DNA of 7,833 bases from Roseburia sp. AF12-17LB (GTDB lineage Bacteria; Bacillota; Clostridia; Lachnospirales; Lachnospiraceae), in contig NZ_QUHR01000022.1 of NCBI RefSeq assembly GCF_003479605.1, positions 365 through 8,197 on the forward strand, given 5' to 3'. Both the position numbers and the translations under genes were made by a program. The notes beneath the pieces were generated by a model. That model was not told the DNA's origin, did not search any database, and saw only the letters and a program-made list of their open reading frames with translations. This document shows positions 1-4,808 of this stretch, piece after piece (position 1 is the first letter of the stretch; every line of letters begins with the position of its first letter).

Positions 1-8
1 ACTGGAAG

Positions 9-452
9 TTATAAACATCTTTGCAAATATACCATATCTATTAACTGTACACCACACTCATAAATTGGGTGGTCATAATTGTCCGTAAAGAAATTCGGAA
101 TATTGTGAGATCGGACAAATCCGCATTTTTCATAAAACGGTACGGTCAACGGGCTGTCACCTGTTCCAACCTGCAAAATAGAATATTCATCTGAATATTT
201 ACTTACAAGGAAGTCAATCAATGCTTTCCCATAGCCCTGTCCTTGATTCTGAGGATCAACTGCAATATTTTTAATTTCAAGTATTCCATTATCTTCATCA
301 GTAACGACACATTCAGCTTTTACATTACCATCTTCAAGTACATACATAGTACCTTTTTCAAGATAGTGATCAATCATATTTTCCTGCTCATCAGCTAATA
401 ACAATAATGCTATAAATTGCTTTTTATTCTCATTCACTTCTCGGATTTTCAT
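9..452 (-). CDS. GNAT family N-acetyltransferase
   Basis: A 147-residue protein with the GNAT fold signature, expected to transfer an acetyl group from acetyl-CoA to an amine in the cytoplasm; the substrate cannot be read from sequence. Motif A is clear: a beta strand (LEIKNIAVDP, residues 58-67) followed by the acetyl-CoA pyrophosphate loop QNQGQGYG (68-75), matching Q-x-x-G-x-G. Motif B is FYEKCGF (106-112). The stretch VGTGDS before it and the IPNFFTDNYDHPIYE-type tail resemble the YvbK-like GNAT group of Firmicutes (family recollection, not a search). Length is normal for a complete single-domain enzyme. GGAG lies 8 bases before the ATG. It follows the XRE regulator gene on the same strand with a 60-base gap, so the two could be cotranscribed. 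The stop is only 9 bases from the window edge, so the downstream neighbour is unseen. Confidence 0.9.
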   Translation of the reverse strand: MKIREVNENKKQFIALLLLADEQENMIDHYLEKGTMYVLEDGNVKAECVVTDEDNGILEIKNIAVDPQNQGQGYGKALIDFLVSKYSDEYSILQVGTGDSPLTVPFYEKCGFVRSHNIPNFFTDNYDHPIYECGVQLIDMVYLQRCL

Positions 453-512
453 ATCTATTACTCCGTCAAACTAGAATTTTACGGTCTATCAGACTTTTTA
501 TTTACAGTTGTA

Positions 513-1013
513 CTATCGTTTCATTTTTCGTCTTGCCTTAATCTTTCCTAAAAGTCCAGAAAGATACATTGCAAGGACTATTAACATACCACAATCTAAC
601 CCAAGACCTGCACTTGCTACTCTTTCATAGACACTTCCAGGTGTATCTAGTCCTGTAAATTCAATAATCACAAACGCAATCATTCCTATTATTGCAATAA
701 CCGTAAGTACAAATAACTTTCCTTTAATTTTTTGATTAATTGTCTCTGTATAATCAGATAATTTCAATACTGTTTCTTTTATTTCTTCATTCATATTCTC
801 GCTTTTCCTTTCTCCACCAATGATTTCAGGTATACTAACATCATAAAAATCAGCCAATTCAGCCAACAAACTAATATCAGGCATATTAGAACCTGTTTCC
901 CATCTAGAAACCGTTCGGCCTGAAACTTTTATCTTTTCAGCAAGCTGTTCCTGTGTAATATTCTTTTCTTTCCTAAGTTCTTTTAAGAAACGTCCAATCT
1001 TTTTCTGATCCAT
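513..1013 (-). CDS. XRE-family transcriptional regulator with C-terminal membrane helices
   Basis: A 166-residue protein. Residues 5-60 form a Cro/C1-type helix-turn-helix (LRKEKNITQEQLAEKIKV, then the recognition region SGRTVSRWETGSNMPD). A polar linker (about 65-98) is followed by two hydrophobic segments (about 100-118 and 134-155) and a basic tail RRKMKR. The layout suggests a DNA-binding domain tethered to the membrane, an arrangement common in Clostridia; its ligand and targets are unknown. The frame extends six codons further to an ATG at 1031, but AAAGGAGG lies inside that extension, 6 bases before the ATG at 1013, so 1013 is the likely start. A weak promoter-like pair (TTGTGT, 17 bases, AATAAT) sits just upstream. 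The relic at 7362-7775 has the same architecture without its HTH. Confidence 0.88.
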   Translation of the reverse strand: MDQKKIGRFLKELRKEKNITQEQLAEKIKVSGRTVSRWETGSNMPDISLLAELADFYDVSIPEIIGGERKSENMNEEIKETVLKLSDYTETINQKIKGKLFVLTVIAIIGMIAFVIIEFTGLDTPGSVYERVASAGLGLDCGMLIVLAMYLSGLLGKIKARRKMKR

Positions 1014-1153
1014 ACTGTTTCCTCCTTTCATTGACAGAGTAATATTATTCTACTAAACATAACACGACACAAAGCGAGAAAATGCCGTATTTACGCTATT
1101 GGACAAATCTGTCTAGTATTATTTATATTGGCTTTAGCCCCAAGAACTTCAAG

Positions 1154-1735
1154 TTATCTTTTTCTTCCTAAATATCGGCATACTTTTGATTTGTATTGCA
1201 GGTACTCATTTCCGAATGCTTCTATCAAAAAATCTTCCTCTACATTGACTATCTGCAAATGAAAAAATACCACTGCAAAACCTGTGGCAAAGCAAAGGAA
1301 CCAATTAAAGAACGAAAACAATATTCCTATATACATTAAATCAAAACCCAAAAATGCAGGATTTCTGCTAATAGAATAGATGCCCGCTGTTACCAAAATG
1401 GTCCTTTCTTCTTTTTGCACACCTGCTCTCCAATTCTCCTTCATCTGTGTAACAGAAACAATAAAAGCAAGTACACCGAACATTGTTATTACAACTCCTG
1501 TAAATTGCAACACAATATGTGCTGTTCCCGAATAAAACACAATACTGATAATCTGTATTACAGGAAGCAAATATGTGATTATTTTAAGAGCCACTTCTAT
1601 AAATTTGACAAATCCCTCTTTTCCTTTTCCTAATTGATCTGTCTTTATGCCTTGCTTTTTCTGACTAATCAGCTTTGCAAAATAGCAGATGTAGAACACT
1701 GCCATCAGTGAAATTGTAACAATTTTTATTATCAT
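1154..1735 (-). CDS. Isoprenylcysteine carboxyl methyltransferase-like membrane protein
   Basis: A 193-residue integral membrane protein of the ICMT/PEMT methyltransferase superfamily. Visible signatures are NWRAG (101-105), the S-adenosylmethionine-region motif GIYSISRNPAFLG (118-130) and the C-terminal block EEDFLIEAFGNEYLQY (166-181) followed by a basic end. There are about five hydrophobic segments, near residues 4-20, 48-68, 74-95, 128-158 and a short re-entrant stretch. In eukaryotes the family methylates prenylated cysteines and in some bacteria phospholipids; bacterial members of this kind mostly have no known substrate, so only an SAM-dependent membrane methyltransferase can be claimed. 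GGAGGT lies 6 bases before the ATG. The ribosome site is immediately followed, going upstream, by direct repeat copy A, which may supply the promoter. No partner gene is evident. Confidence 0.82.
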   Translation of the reverse strand: MIIKIVTISLMAVFYICYFAKLISQKKQGIKTDQLGKGKEGFVKFIEVALKIITYLLPVIQIISIVFYSGTAHIVLQFTGVVITMFGVLAFIVSVTQMKENWRAGVQKEERTILVTAGIYSISRNPAFLGFDLMYIGILFSFFNWFLCFATGFAVVFFHLQIVNVEEDFLIEAFGNEYLQYKSKVCRYLGRKR

Positions 1736-1757
1736 CGTGTACCTCCAAACTCCGATT

Positions 1758-1788
1758 TGTATAACAGTAGTCTAACACACGTTGTTAA
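1758..1788 (-). promoter_or_regulatory. Possible outward promoter in repeat A toward the methyltransferase gene
   Basis: Read on the minus strand, this part of the repeat has TTAACA, 19 bases, then TGTTATACA, that is an extended -10 element (TG-n-TATACA). It would start transcription close to 1751, the edge of the repeat, 10 bases before the GGAGGT of the gene at 1154-1735. The spacer is long and the -10 imperfect. The same sequence stands before the S51 peptidase gene in repeat copy B (3164-3194). Inference only. Confidence 0.33.
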
Positions 1789-1842
1789 AAAATACTACAG
1801 CCAAGCCAATGTCTGTAATTTGCCCTAAAATTTCATTTTATG

Positions 1843-1937
1843 GAATTTGGACTACTTGATTTTCTAATTGCATACGTAATTCGTGAAATGTATAATTATA
1901 CTGTTGATACATCAGACACACAAATGTAAATAGGGAC
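1843..1937 (+). repeat. 95-bp inverted-repeat arm, left end of TA unit A
   Basis: Runs from GAATTTGGACTAC to AAATAGGGAC. It is identical to 3249-3343, and 4135-4229 is its reverse complement with about two mismatches. It contains the perfect 12-bp palindrome GTATAATTATAC at 1890-1901 and the smaller palindrome TGAT-AC-ATCA. It lies about 90 bases upstream of the antitoxin start, outside the core promoter. Confidence 0.9.
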
Positions 1938-1974
1938 ATAAAAATTAAAAATTTCACTTTACGTGATAATTAAA

Positions 1975-2003
1975 TTGAAAAAGACATAATTATGGTATAA
2001 TTA
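1975..2003 (+). promoter_or_regulatory. Antitoxin promoter with overlapping palindromic operator, unit A
   Basis: TTGAAA (1975-1980), a short 15-base spacer, and a consensus TATAAT (1996-2001) preceded by TGG, which gives an extended -10. The -10 lies within an inverted repeat, TAATTAT-GGT-ATAATTA (1987-2003), and within an imperfect 14-bp palindrome GGTATAATTAGACC (1995-2008). Phd/YefM antitoxins typically repress their own operon by binding palindromes over the promoter, so this is the likely operator. AGGAGGT at 2014-2020 is the ribosome site. Confidence 0.7.
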
Positions 2004-2027
2004 GACCATAAATAGGAGGTGCACATT

Positions 2028-2288
2028 ATGCCACAAATAATTCCAATTAAAGATTTGAAGAATACATCAGAGATATCTGATATGTGTCATAAAGCAGAGG
2101 AACCAATTTATATTACGAAAAATGGATATGGAGATATGGTAATTATGAGCATGGAGACTTATGAGTCAACCATGAGACAGATTGCTATGTACAGAGATAT
2201 TGAAATATCTGAAAAGCAAATAGAGGAAGGACAGGTAAAGGATGCCAGAACTGCGCTTAGAGAAATGAGGGCGAAGTATGGCATATAA
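2028..2288 (+). CDS. Phd/YefM-family antitoxin, copy A (orphaned)
   Basis: An 86-residue antitoxin of the Phd/YefM family. The N-terminal DNA-binding fold is recognisable by IPIKDLKNTSEISDMCHK (residues 5-22), EEPIYITKNGYGDMVIMS (24-41) and METYES. The charged C-terminal part (about 55-86) would wrap the toxin. It is expected to neutralise a RelE/ParE toxin and, with it, repress its own promoter. A GTG three codons upstream is also in frame, but it overlaps the AGGAGGT ribosome site; the ATG at 2028 is 7 bases from that site. The toxin frame overlaps its last 11 bases but is cut short in this copy, so the antitoxin stands alone. The protein is identical to the one at 3442-3702 and could protect against the toxin made there. 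Confidence 0.9.
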   Translation: MPQIIPIKDLKNTSEISDMCHKAEEPIYITKNGYGDMVIMSMETYESTMRQIAMYRDIEISEKQIEEGQVKDARTALREMRAKYGI

Positions 2289-2391
2289 AATAAATGTTGC
2301 GGAGCATGCGGATGAACTACTTGATAATCTTATGCATTATTTAATTTACTCCCTTTTTACAAAAGTGTGTCTGATGCATACTAACTCATAA
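2278..2391 (+). pseudogene. Truncated RelE/ParE toxin, copy A
   Basis: Starts in an ATG overlapping the antitoxin end, as in copy B. Reads MAYKINVAEHADELLDNL and a few more residues homologous to the complete toxin (about 24 codons), then changes to an unrelated tail and stops at codon 38. The loss point coincides with the start of a degraded inverted-repeat arm at 2350. All catalytic-region sequence (the GYRE...YIIVFD...IFHQ part of the complete toxin) is missing, so it should be inactive. Already within the homologous part it differs from copy B at several codons, unlike the identical antitoxin. Confidence 0.85.
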
Positions 2392-2397
2392 TTATAC
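2350..2397 (-). repeat. Degraded inverted-repeat arm, right end of TA unit A
   Basis: Aligned with the start of the inverted arm at 4136-4182, it shares TCCCT-TTTAC, GTGTGTCTGATG and TAATTATAC, with substitutions and a one-base length change. The resemblance fades beyond 2397. It abuts the point where the toxin reading frame of unit A is lost, so it probably marks the right edge of that unit after an internal deletion. The 12-bp palindrome is half kept (ATAATTAT). Confidence 0.68.
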
Positions 2398-2460
2398 GAA
2401 ACACCACTCTTTTATTCATTTTTACTTTAAGTTGTCGTGCAATTTATTAGAATGGAATTT

Positions 2461-2499
2461 TTGAAAGAGCCAGCATCTTGAATGGGCTGACTCTTTCAA
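2461..2499 (-). terminator. Hairpin downstream of the S51 peptidase gene
   Basis: TTGAAAGAGCCAGC (2461-2474) pairs with GCTGACTCTTTCAA (2486-2499) across an 11-base loop. The one imperfect pair is a G-U wobble in the minus-strand RNA but a C-A mismatch in the plus-strand RNA, so the hairpin suits transcription of the peptidase gene, whose stop lies 35 bases away. It lacks a proper U-run after the stem, so termination is uncertain; 3' end protection is an alternative. Confidence 0.45.
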
Positions 2500-2533
2500 T
2501 GTCACCTGTAATTGACAAACTGGAATTTTCAAA

Positions 2534-3136
2534 TTAGTCTTTGCAAATAACCTTTGAATCTTCACCATCAATTACAATTCCCTGACGGTTGTTAATTGGG
2601 CATAGATTCAAATCCGAAAACTCAGTCATTATTTTCTCGGTAACTTTCTTAAATGGTGCTGTAAGATAATGCGGAAGAACATAGAAATCAATCAAATCAA
2701 TCCCTGCATCATCTTCTTGTGAGTAGTCCTCCGGCTTTTCATCCATTTGCTCGATATATTGGATGTTTGGAGCGCATATAATTGCGCCTGCCGACTCGCC
2801 GATCATCAATTTTCCATTTGCCAATTCCTTTTTCAGCAGTCCATCAGTTCCCGTTTTACGGAGCTGGTCCATAAGAAAGAAAGAATTTCCACCGGTAAAA
2901 TATATTACATCTGCTTCTTCAAAAACAGACTGTATCGTTGAATAAGCCTCCGTTGAAATATCAATTTCAGTTATGATCGCTCCCAACTTTTTGAATAATT
3001 TTCGAGCCGAGCCGACATAACCGGTGTAGCCTTCACGCAGTGAAGCTGTTGGAATAAATGCGACTTTCTTATTTTCAATTTCTTCCTTTATCAGACTTCC
3101 TACACTTGAAAAGTGCGAACATAAAAATAATTTCAT
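2534..3136 (-). CDS. Peptidase E-like serine hydrolase (S51 family)
   Basis: A 200-residue protein of the S51 peptidase / class I glutamine-amidotransferase-like fold. Key features are an N-terminal strand and VAFIPTAS (25-32), the TGGN motif (81-84), the nucleophile elbow GESAGA (113-118, Ser115), the following acidic region, and LPHY with the likely catalytic His156. S51 enzymes such as Salmonella PepE cleave Asp-X dipeptides; Firmicute relatives such as Listeria Lmo0363 share this fold and length, so peptide hydrolysis in the cytoplasm is likely but the specificity is open. A TTG just before the ATG is in frame, but AAAGGAG is spaced better (7 bases) from the ATG at 3136. The gene is sandwiched between the two direct repeats, so recombination between them would delete it. 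Confidence 0.87.
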   Translation of the reverse strand: MKLFLCSHFSSVGSLIKEEIENKKVAFIPTASLREGYTGYVGSARKLFKKLGAIITEIDISTEAYSTIQSVFEEADVIYFTGGNSFFLMDQLRKTGTDGLLKKELANGKLMIGESAGAIICAPNIQYIEQMDEKPEDYSQEDDAGIDLIDFYVLPHYLTAPFKKVTEKIMTEFSDLNLCPINNRQGIVIDGEDSKVICKD

Positions 3137-3248
3137 CAATATTCTCCTTTATAAATTCCGATTTGTATAACAGTAGTCTAACACACGTTGTTAAAAAATA
3201 CTACAGCCAAGCCAATGTCTGTAATTTGCCCTAAAATTTCATTTTATG

Positions 3249-3343
3249 GAATTTGGACTACTTGATTTTCTAATTGCATACGTAATTCGTGAAATGTATA
3301 ATTATACTGTTGATACATCAGACACACAAATGTAAATAGGGAC
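3249..3343 (+). repeat. 95-bp inverted-repeat arm, left end of TA unit B
   Basis: Identical to 1843-1937 and inverted relative to 4135-4229. With the latter it brackets a 981-bp unit (3249-4229) that contains the complete toxin-antitoxin operon and nothing else. It holds the palindrome GTATAATTATAC at 3296-3307. No obvious target-site duplication could be picked out beside the two arms by eye. Confidence 0.9.
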
Positions 3344-3387
3344 ATAGAAATTAAAAATTAAAAATTTCACTTTACGTGATAATTAAA

Positions 3388-3417
3388 TTGAAAAAAGACA
3401 TAATTATGGTATAATTA
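3388..3417 (+). promoter_or_regulatory. Toxin-antitoxin promoter with palindromic operator, unit B
   Basis: TTGAAA (3388-3393), 16-base spacer, TATAAT (3410-3415) with an upstream TGG. The spacer is one base longer than in unit A, closer to the 17-base optimum, so this copy may be the stronger promoter. The palindrome over the -10 is the same. The ribosome site is AGGAGGT, followed by TGTACA (TGCACA in unit A); TGTACA is the core hexamer of known YefM operators, but a single copy here may be chance. Confidence 0.7.
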
Positions 3418-3441
3418 GACCATGAATAGGAGGTGTACATT

Positions 3442-3702
3442 ATGCCACAAATAATTCCAATTAAAGATTTGAAGAATACATCAGAGATATCTGATATGTG
3501 TCATAAAGCAGAGGAACCAATTTATATTACGAAAAATGGATATGGAGATATGGTAATTATGAGCATGGAGACTTATGAGTCAACCATGAGACAGATTGCT
3601 ATGTACAGAGATATTGAAATATCTGAAAAGCAAATAGAGGAAGGACAGGTAAAGGATGCCAGAACTGCGCTTAGAGAAATGAGGGCGAAGTATGGCATAT
3701 AA
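3442..3702 (+). CDS. Phd/YefM-family antitoxin, copy B
   Basis: The 86-residue product is identical to that of 2028-2288. It has the Phd/YefM N-terminal domain (IPIKDLKNTSEISDM, ITKNGYGDMVIMSMETYE) and a charged C-terminal toxin-binding half ending ALREMRAKYGI. Here it is followed, with an 11-base overlap, by a complete toxin gene, the normal order for this family (antitoxin first, translationally coupled). It should bind and inhibit the toxin and repress the operon through the palindrome over the -10. The ATG at 3442 is 7 bases from AGGAGGT; an in-frame GTG three codons earlier overlaps that site and is less likely. Confidence 0.92.
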   Translation: MPQIIPIKDLKNTSEISDMCHKAEEPIYITKNGYGDMVIMSMETYESTMRQIAMYRDIEISEKQIEEGQVKDARTALREMRAKYGI

Positions 3703-4003
3703 AATAAATGTTACTGAACATGCGAATGAACTGCTTGATAATCTTGTGTATCATTTAATTTATTGCTTAAGGAATGAACAGGCAGCAAAGCATCTGTTGG
3801 ATAGTATAGATACTATCTGTGACAGGCTAGAGGTTAATCCATTTCAGTTCGCAGAGTGCAGAGATGCATATCTTGCTAAAAGAGGATATCGTGAGGCAGT
3901 TGTGTCACAGATGAATTATATTATCGTTTTTGATGTGAGAGCGGATGTTGTAAATGTAGTTGGTATTTTTCATCAGTTAGAGGATTATCAAAGTAAATTA
4001 TAA
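3692..4003 (+). CDS. RelE/ParE-family toxin
   Basis: A 103-residue protein, the usual size for the RelE/ParE superfamily. It has an N-terminal strand-helix (YKINVTEHANELLDNL), a helical middle with NEQAAKHLLDSIDTICDRL (about 29-47), then NPFQFAECRD and the C-terminal beta core KRGYREAVVSQMNYIIVFDV and VVNVVGIFHQLEDY. The Y-R ... Y-I-I-V-F ... V-x-I-F-H pattern is typical of the family. Whether it cuts ribosome-bound mRNA (RelE type) or poisons gyrase (ParE type) cannot be decided from sequence. The start overlaps the antitoxin gene by 11 bases with no ribosome site of its own, implying coupled translation. Beyond codon 8 the sequence departs from the truncated copy A. It lies inside the unit bounded by 95-bp inverted repeats. 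Confidence 0.88.
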   Translation: MAYKINVTEHANELLDNLVYHLIYCLRNEQAAKHLLDSIDTICDRLEVNPFQFAECRDAYLAKRGYREAVVSQMNYIIVFDVRADVVNVVGIFHQLEDYQSKL

Positions 4004-4134
4004 AAAATGTGTTGTATTCATCCTACAAATTAAATTTAGTATAATAGAAATACTGCAAAGTAAAATTTAGTAATGGAAGATATTGCAACTAATAAAAATG
4101 ACAGGTCTGTTAGTTCCGTATAAATAAAATTCAA
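4004..4134. other. Non-coding stretch between toxin gene and inverted arm
   Basis: No credible gene. It contains a consensus TATAAT at 4040-4045 without a convincing -35, and AT-rich low-complexity sequence in which AAATTTAGTA recurs (near 4032 and 4062). There is no clear terminator directly after the toxin stop, so the toxin transcript may run into the inverted arm and on to the hairpin at 4244. Confidence 0.4.
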
Positions 4135-4229
4135 GTCCCTATTTACATTTGTGTGTCTGATGTATCAACAGTATAATTATACATTTCACGAATTGCGTAT
4201 GCAATTAGAAAATCAAGTATTCCAAATTC
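4135..4229 (-). repeat. 95-bp inverted-repeat arm, right end of TA unit B
   Basis: Reverse complement of 1843-1937 and 3249-3343 with about two mismatches (GCGTATGC for ACGTATGC, and AGTATTCC for AGTAGTCC). It runs from GTCCCTATTTAC to TTCCAAATTC and includes GTATAATTATAC at 4171-4182. Placed 132 bases after the toxin stop, it closes the toxin-antitoxin unit on the right. An RNA reading from the left arm through here could form a very long stem enclosing the whole operon. Confidence 0.92.
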
Positions 4230-4243
4230 AAATACAATACCAT

Positions 4244-4275
4244 AAGGCTTTCCAGATAATCTGGGAAGCCTTTTT
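4244..4275 (+). terminator. Rho-independent terminator
   Basis: AAGGCTTTCCAGA (4244-4256), loop TAA, TCTGGGAAGCCTT (4260-4272) with one G-U pair, and a T-run TTTTTAT. It has a stable 13-bp stem and correct polarity for plus-strand transcripts from the toxin-antitoxin operon. It lies just outside the inverted repeat, so it may belong to the older host sequence or to the element relics that follow. Confidence 0.8.
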
Positions 4276-4332
4276 ATATTCATAGGGTGCATTTAAGGGT
4301 ATGAATTTTGTTTATGCAAGGAGGTTCATGCC

Positions 4333-4488
4333 ATGGCACTCACCAATGAAGAGCTACAGTATTTGATCGTAATGGTCCATATCTTGCTACCAAGAAGATT
4401 GGAAAAAATAATCCCAAAACTGAACAGATTGAGCAGGATAATAAACTGCGGATGGACTGGAATCGGGAGGTTGACAGAGCAATCATAA
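4333..4488 (+). pseudogene. Orphan gene start with strong ribosome site (MALTNEELQ...)
   Basis: AAGGAGG at 4318-4324 stands 8 bases before an ATG reading MALTNEELQ, a plausible natural N-terminus; similar starts occur in small coiled-coil proteins of Clostridia (recollection, not a search). After about nine codons the frame gives an unlikely sequence (YLIVMVHILLPRRLEKIIPK...) ending at codon 52, while the neighbouring frame becomes a relaxase-like protein. Most likely the head of one gene joined out of frame to the tail of another, by deletion or insertion near 4358. It could still be translated as a 51-residue peptide. Confidence 0.4.
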
Positions 4489-4724
4489 GTGATGTTCCTA
4501 TGGATGAGATTTTACAGAAAAAAAGGGAACATATCACAGAACCGATAAAAAGGTCGATTGAACTGTATGGAAACAAACCACAACGATTAGCATTGATACT
4601 TAATATGGCGATTACGGAACTTGTACTACTGATATCGAAGGTGCTTGAAGCAGCCAGAACTATTCGGAATAAGATACTGCATACAGATGTTGAAAATGAT
4701 ATAATCATAACTTCTTTGGATTGA
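4359..4724 (+). pseudogene. MobA/MobL-type relaxase fragment
   Basis: This frame is open from 4350 without a start codon and reads VFDRNGPYLATKKIGKNNPK, then DWNREVDRAIISDVPMDEIL, KREHITEPIKRSIELYGNKP and a helical end. The PYLATKKIGKNNPK...WNR.VD.A...G/DVP pattern is what I recall from the part of MobA/MobL mobilization relaxases beyond the catalytic domain. The N-terminal nicking domain (catalytic Tyr, HUH histidines) is absent. An internal ATG at 4452 would give 90 residues but has no clear ribosome site. It is followed by a coupling-protein fragment, and together they mark a decayed conjugative or mobilizable element. The identity as MobA/MobL is from memory of the family. Confidence 0.6.
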
Positions 4725-4808
4725 AATTGTAATATTTAACATAGTGCAGAGGGGCTGTAAAAAAGTCCCATTGTTACGAACATAATGCCGTATCCGGCAT
4801 AACCTTAA

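Larger units (their letters stand above)
1751..2298 (+). repeat. Direct repeat copy A carrying antitoxin gene and promoter
   Basis: This 548-bp stretch matches 3157-3712 almost base for base. By eye the differences are an AAAAATTAAAA-type tract that is 7 bases longer in copy B, one extra A in the promoter spacer, and single changes near the ribosome site. The antitoxin coding sequence is identical. Identity begins a few bases upstream of the ribosome site of the minus-strand gene before it, and falls sharply eight codons into the toxin (after AAATGTT), where the remaining toxin codons of A and B differ at many positions. This suggests recent duplication or gene conversion across one tract between two older copies. 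Confidence 0.93.
3157..3712 (+). repeat. Direct repeat copy B carrying antitoxin gene and promoter
   Basis: A 556-bp partner of 1751-2298, offset by about 1.41 kb in the same orientation. Eight extra bases account for the length difference: seven in the A/T tract near 3347-3365 and one in the promoter spacer. Like copy A, it starts right behind the ribosome site of a minus-strand gene (here the S51 peptidase), and near-identity ends eight codons into the toxin. The minus-strand extended -10 (3164-3172) is also present here. Confidence 0.93.

Noticed and set aside
481..512. GTCT-ATC-AGAC followed by TTTTTATTT as a plus-strand terminator
   Set aside because: The stem is only 4 bp and no plus-strand gene lies upstream.
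1415..1633. 72-codon plus-strand open frame opposite the methyltransferase gene
   Set aside because: Composition is unnatural (Cys, His, Asn, Tyr rich), there is no ribosome site, and it mirrors a well-supported minus-strand gene.
1767..1798. Inverted repeat GTAGT ... ACTAC with inner TAACA ... TGTTA as a terminator in the direct repeat
   Set aside because: The run of A follows the inner stem on the plus strand and would precede the stem on the minus strand, so neither orientation has a proper U-tail.
2747..2945. Two overlapping plus-strand open frames opposite the S51 peptidase gene
   Set aside because: Both are antisense shadows of a gene with clear catalytic motifs; neither has a ribosome site.
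1..4230. Integron-like gene cassette array (GNAT, methyltransferase, peptidase and TA genes in short single-gene units)
   Set aside because: The gene choice resembles cassette arrays, and short similar strings (ACTGGAA or CTAGAATTTT) occur after some stop codons, but there are no attC-like folded sites with R and L boxes between genes and no integron integrase.
4340..4708. 122-codon minus-strand open frame rich in Ser, Ile and Phe
   Set aside because: Antisense to the relaxase fragment, whose plus-strand reading has a recognisable family pattern; the hydrophobic look is a by-product of antisense AT-rich coding.
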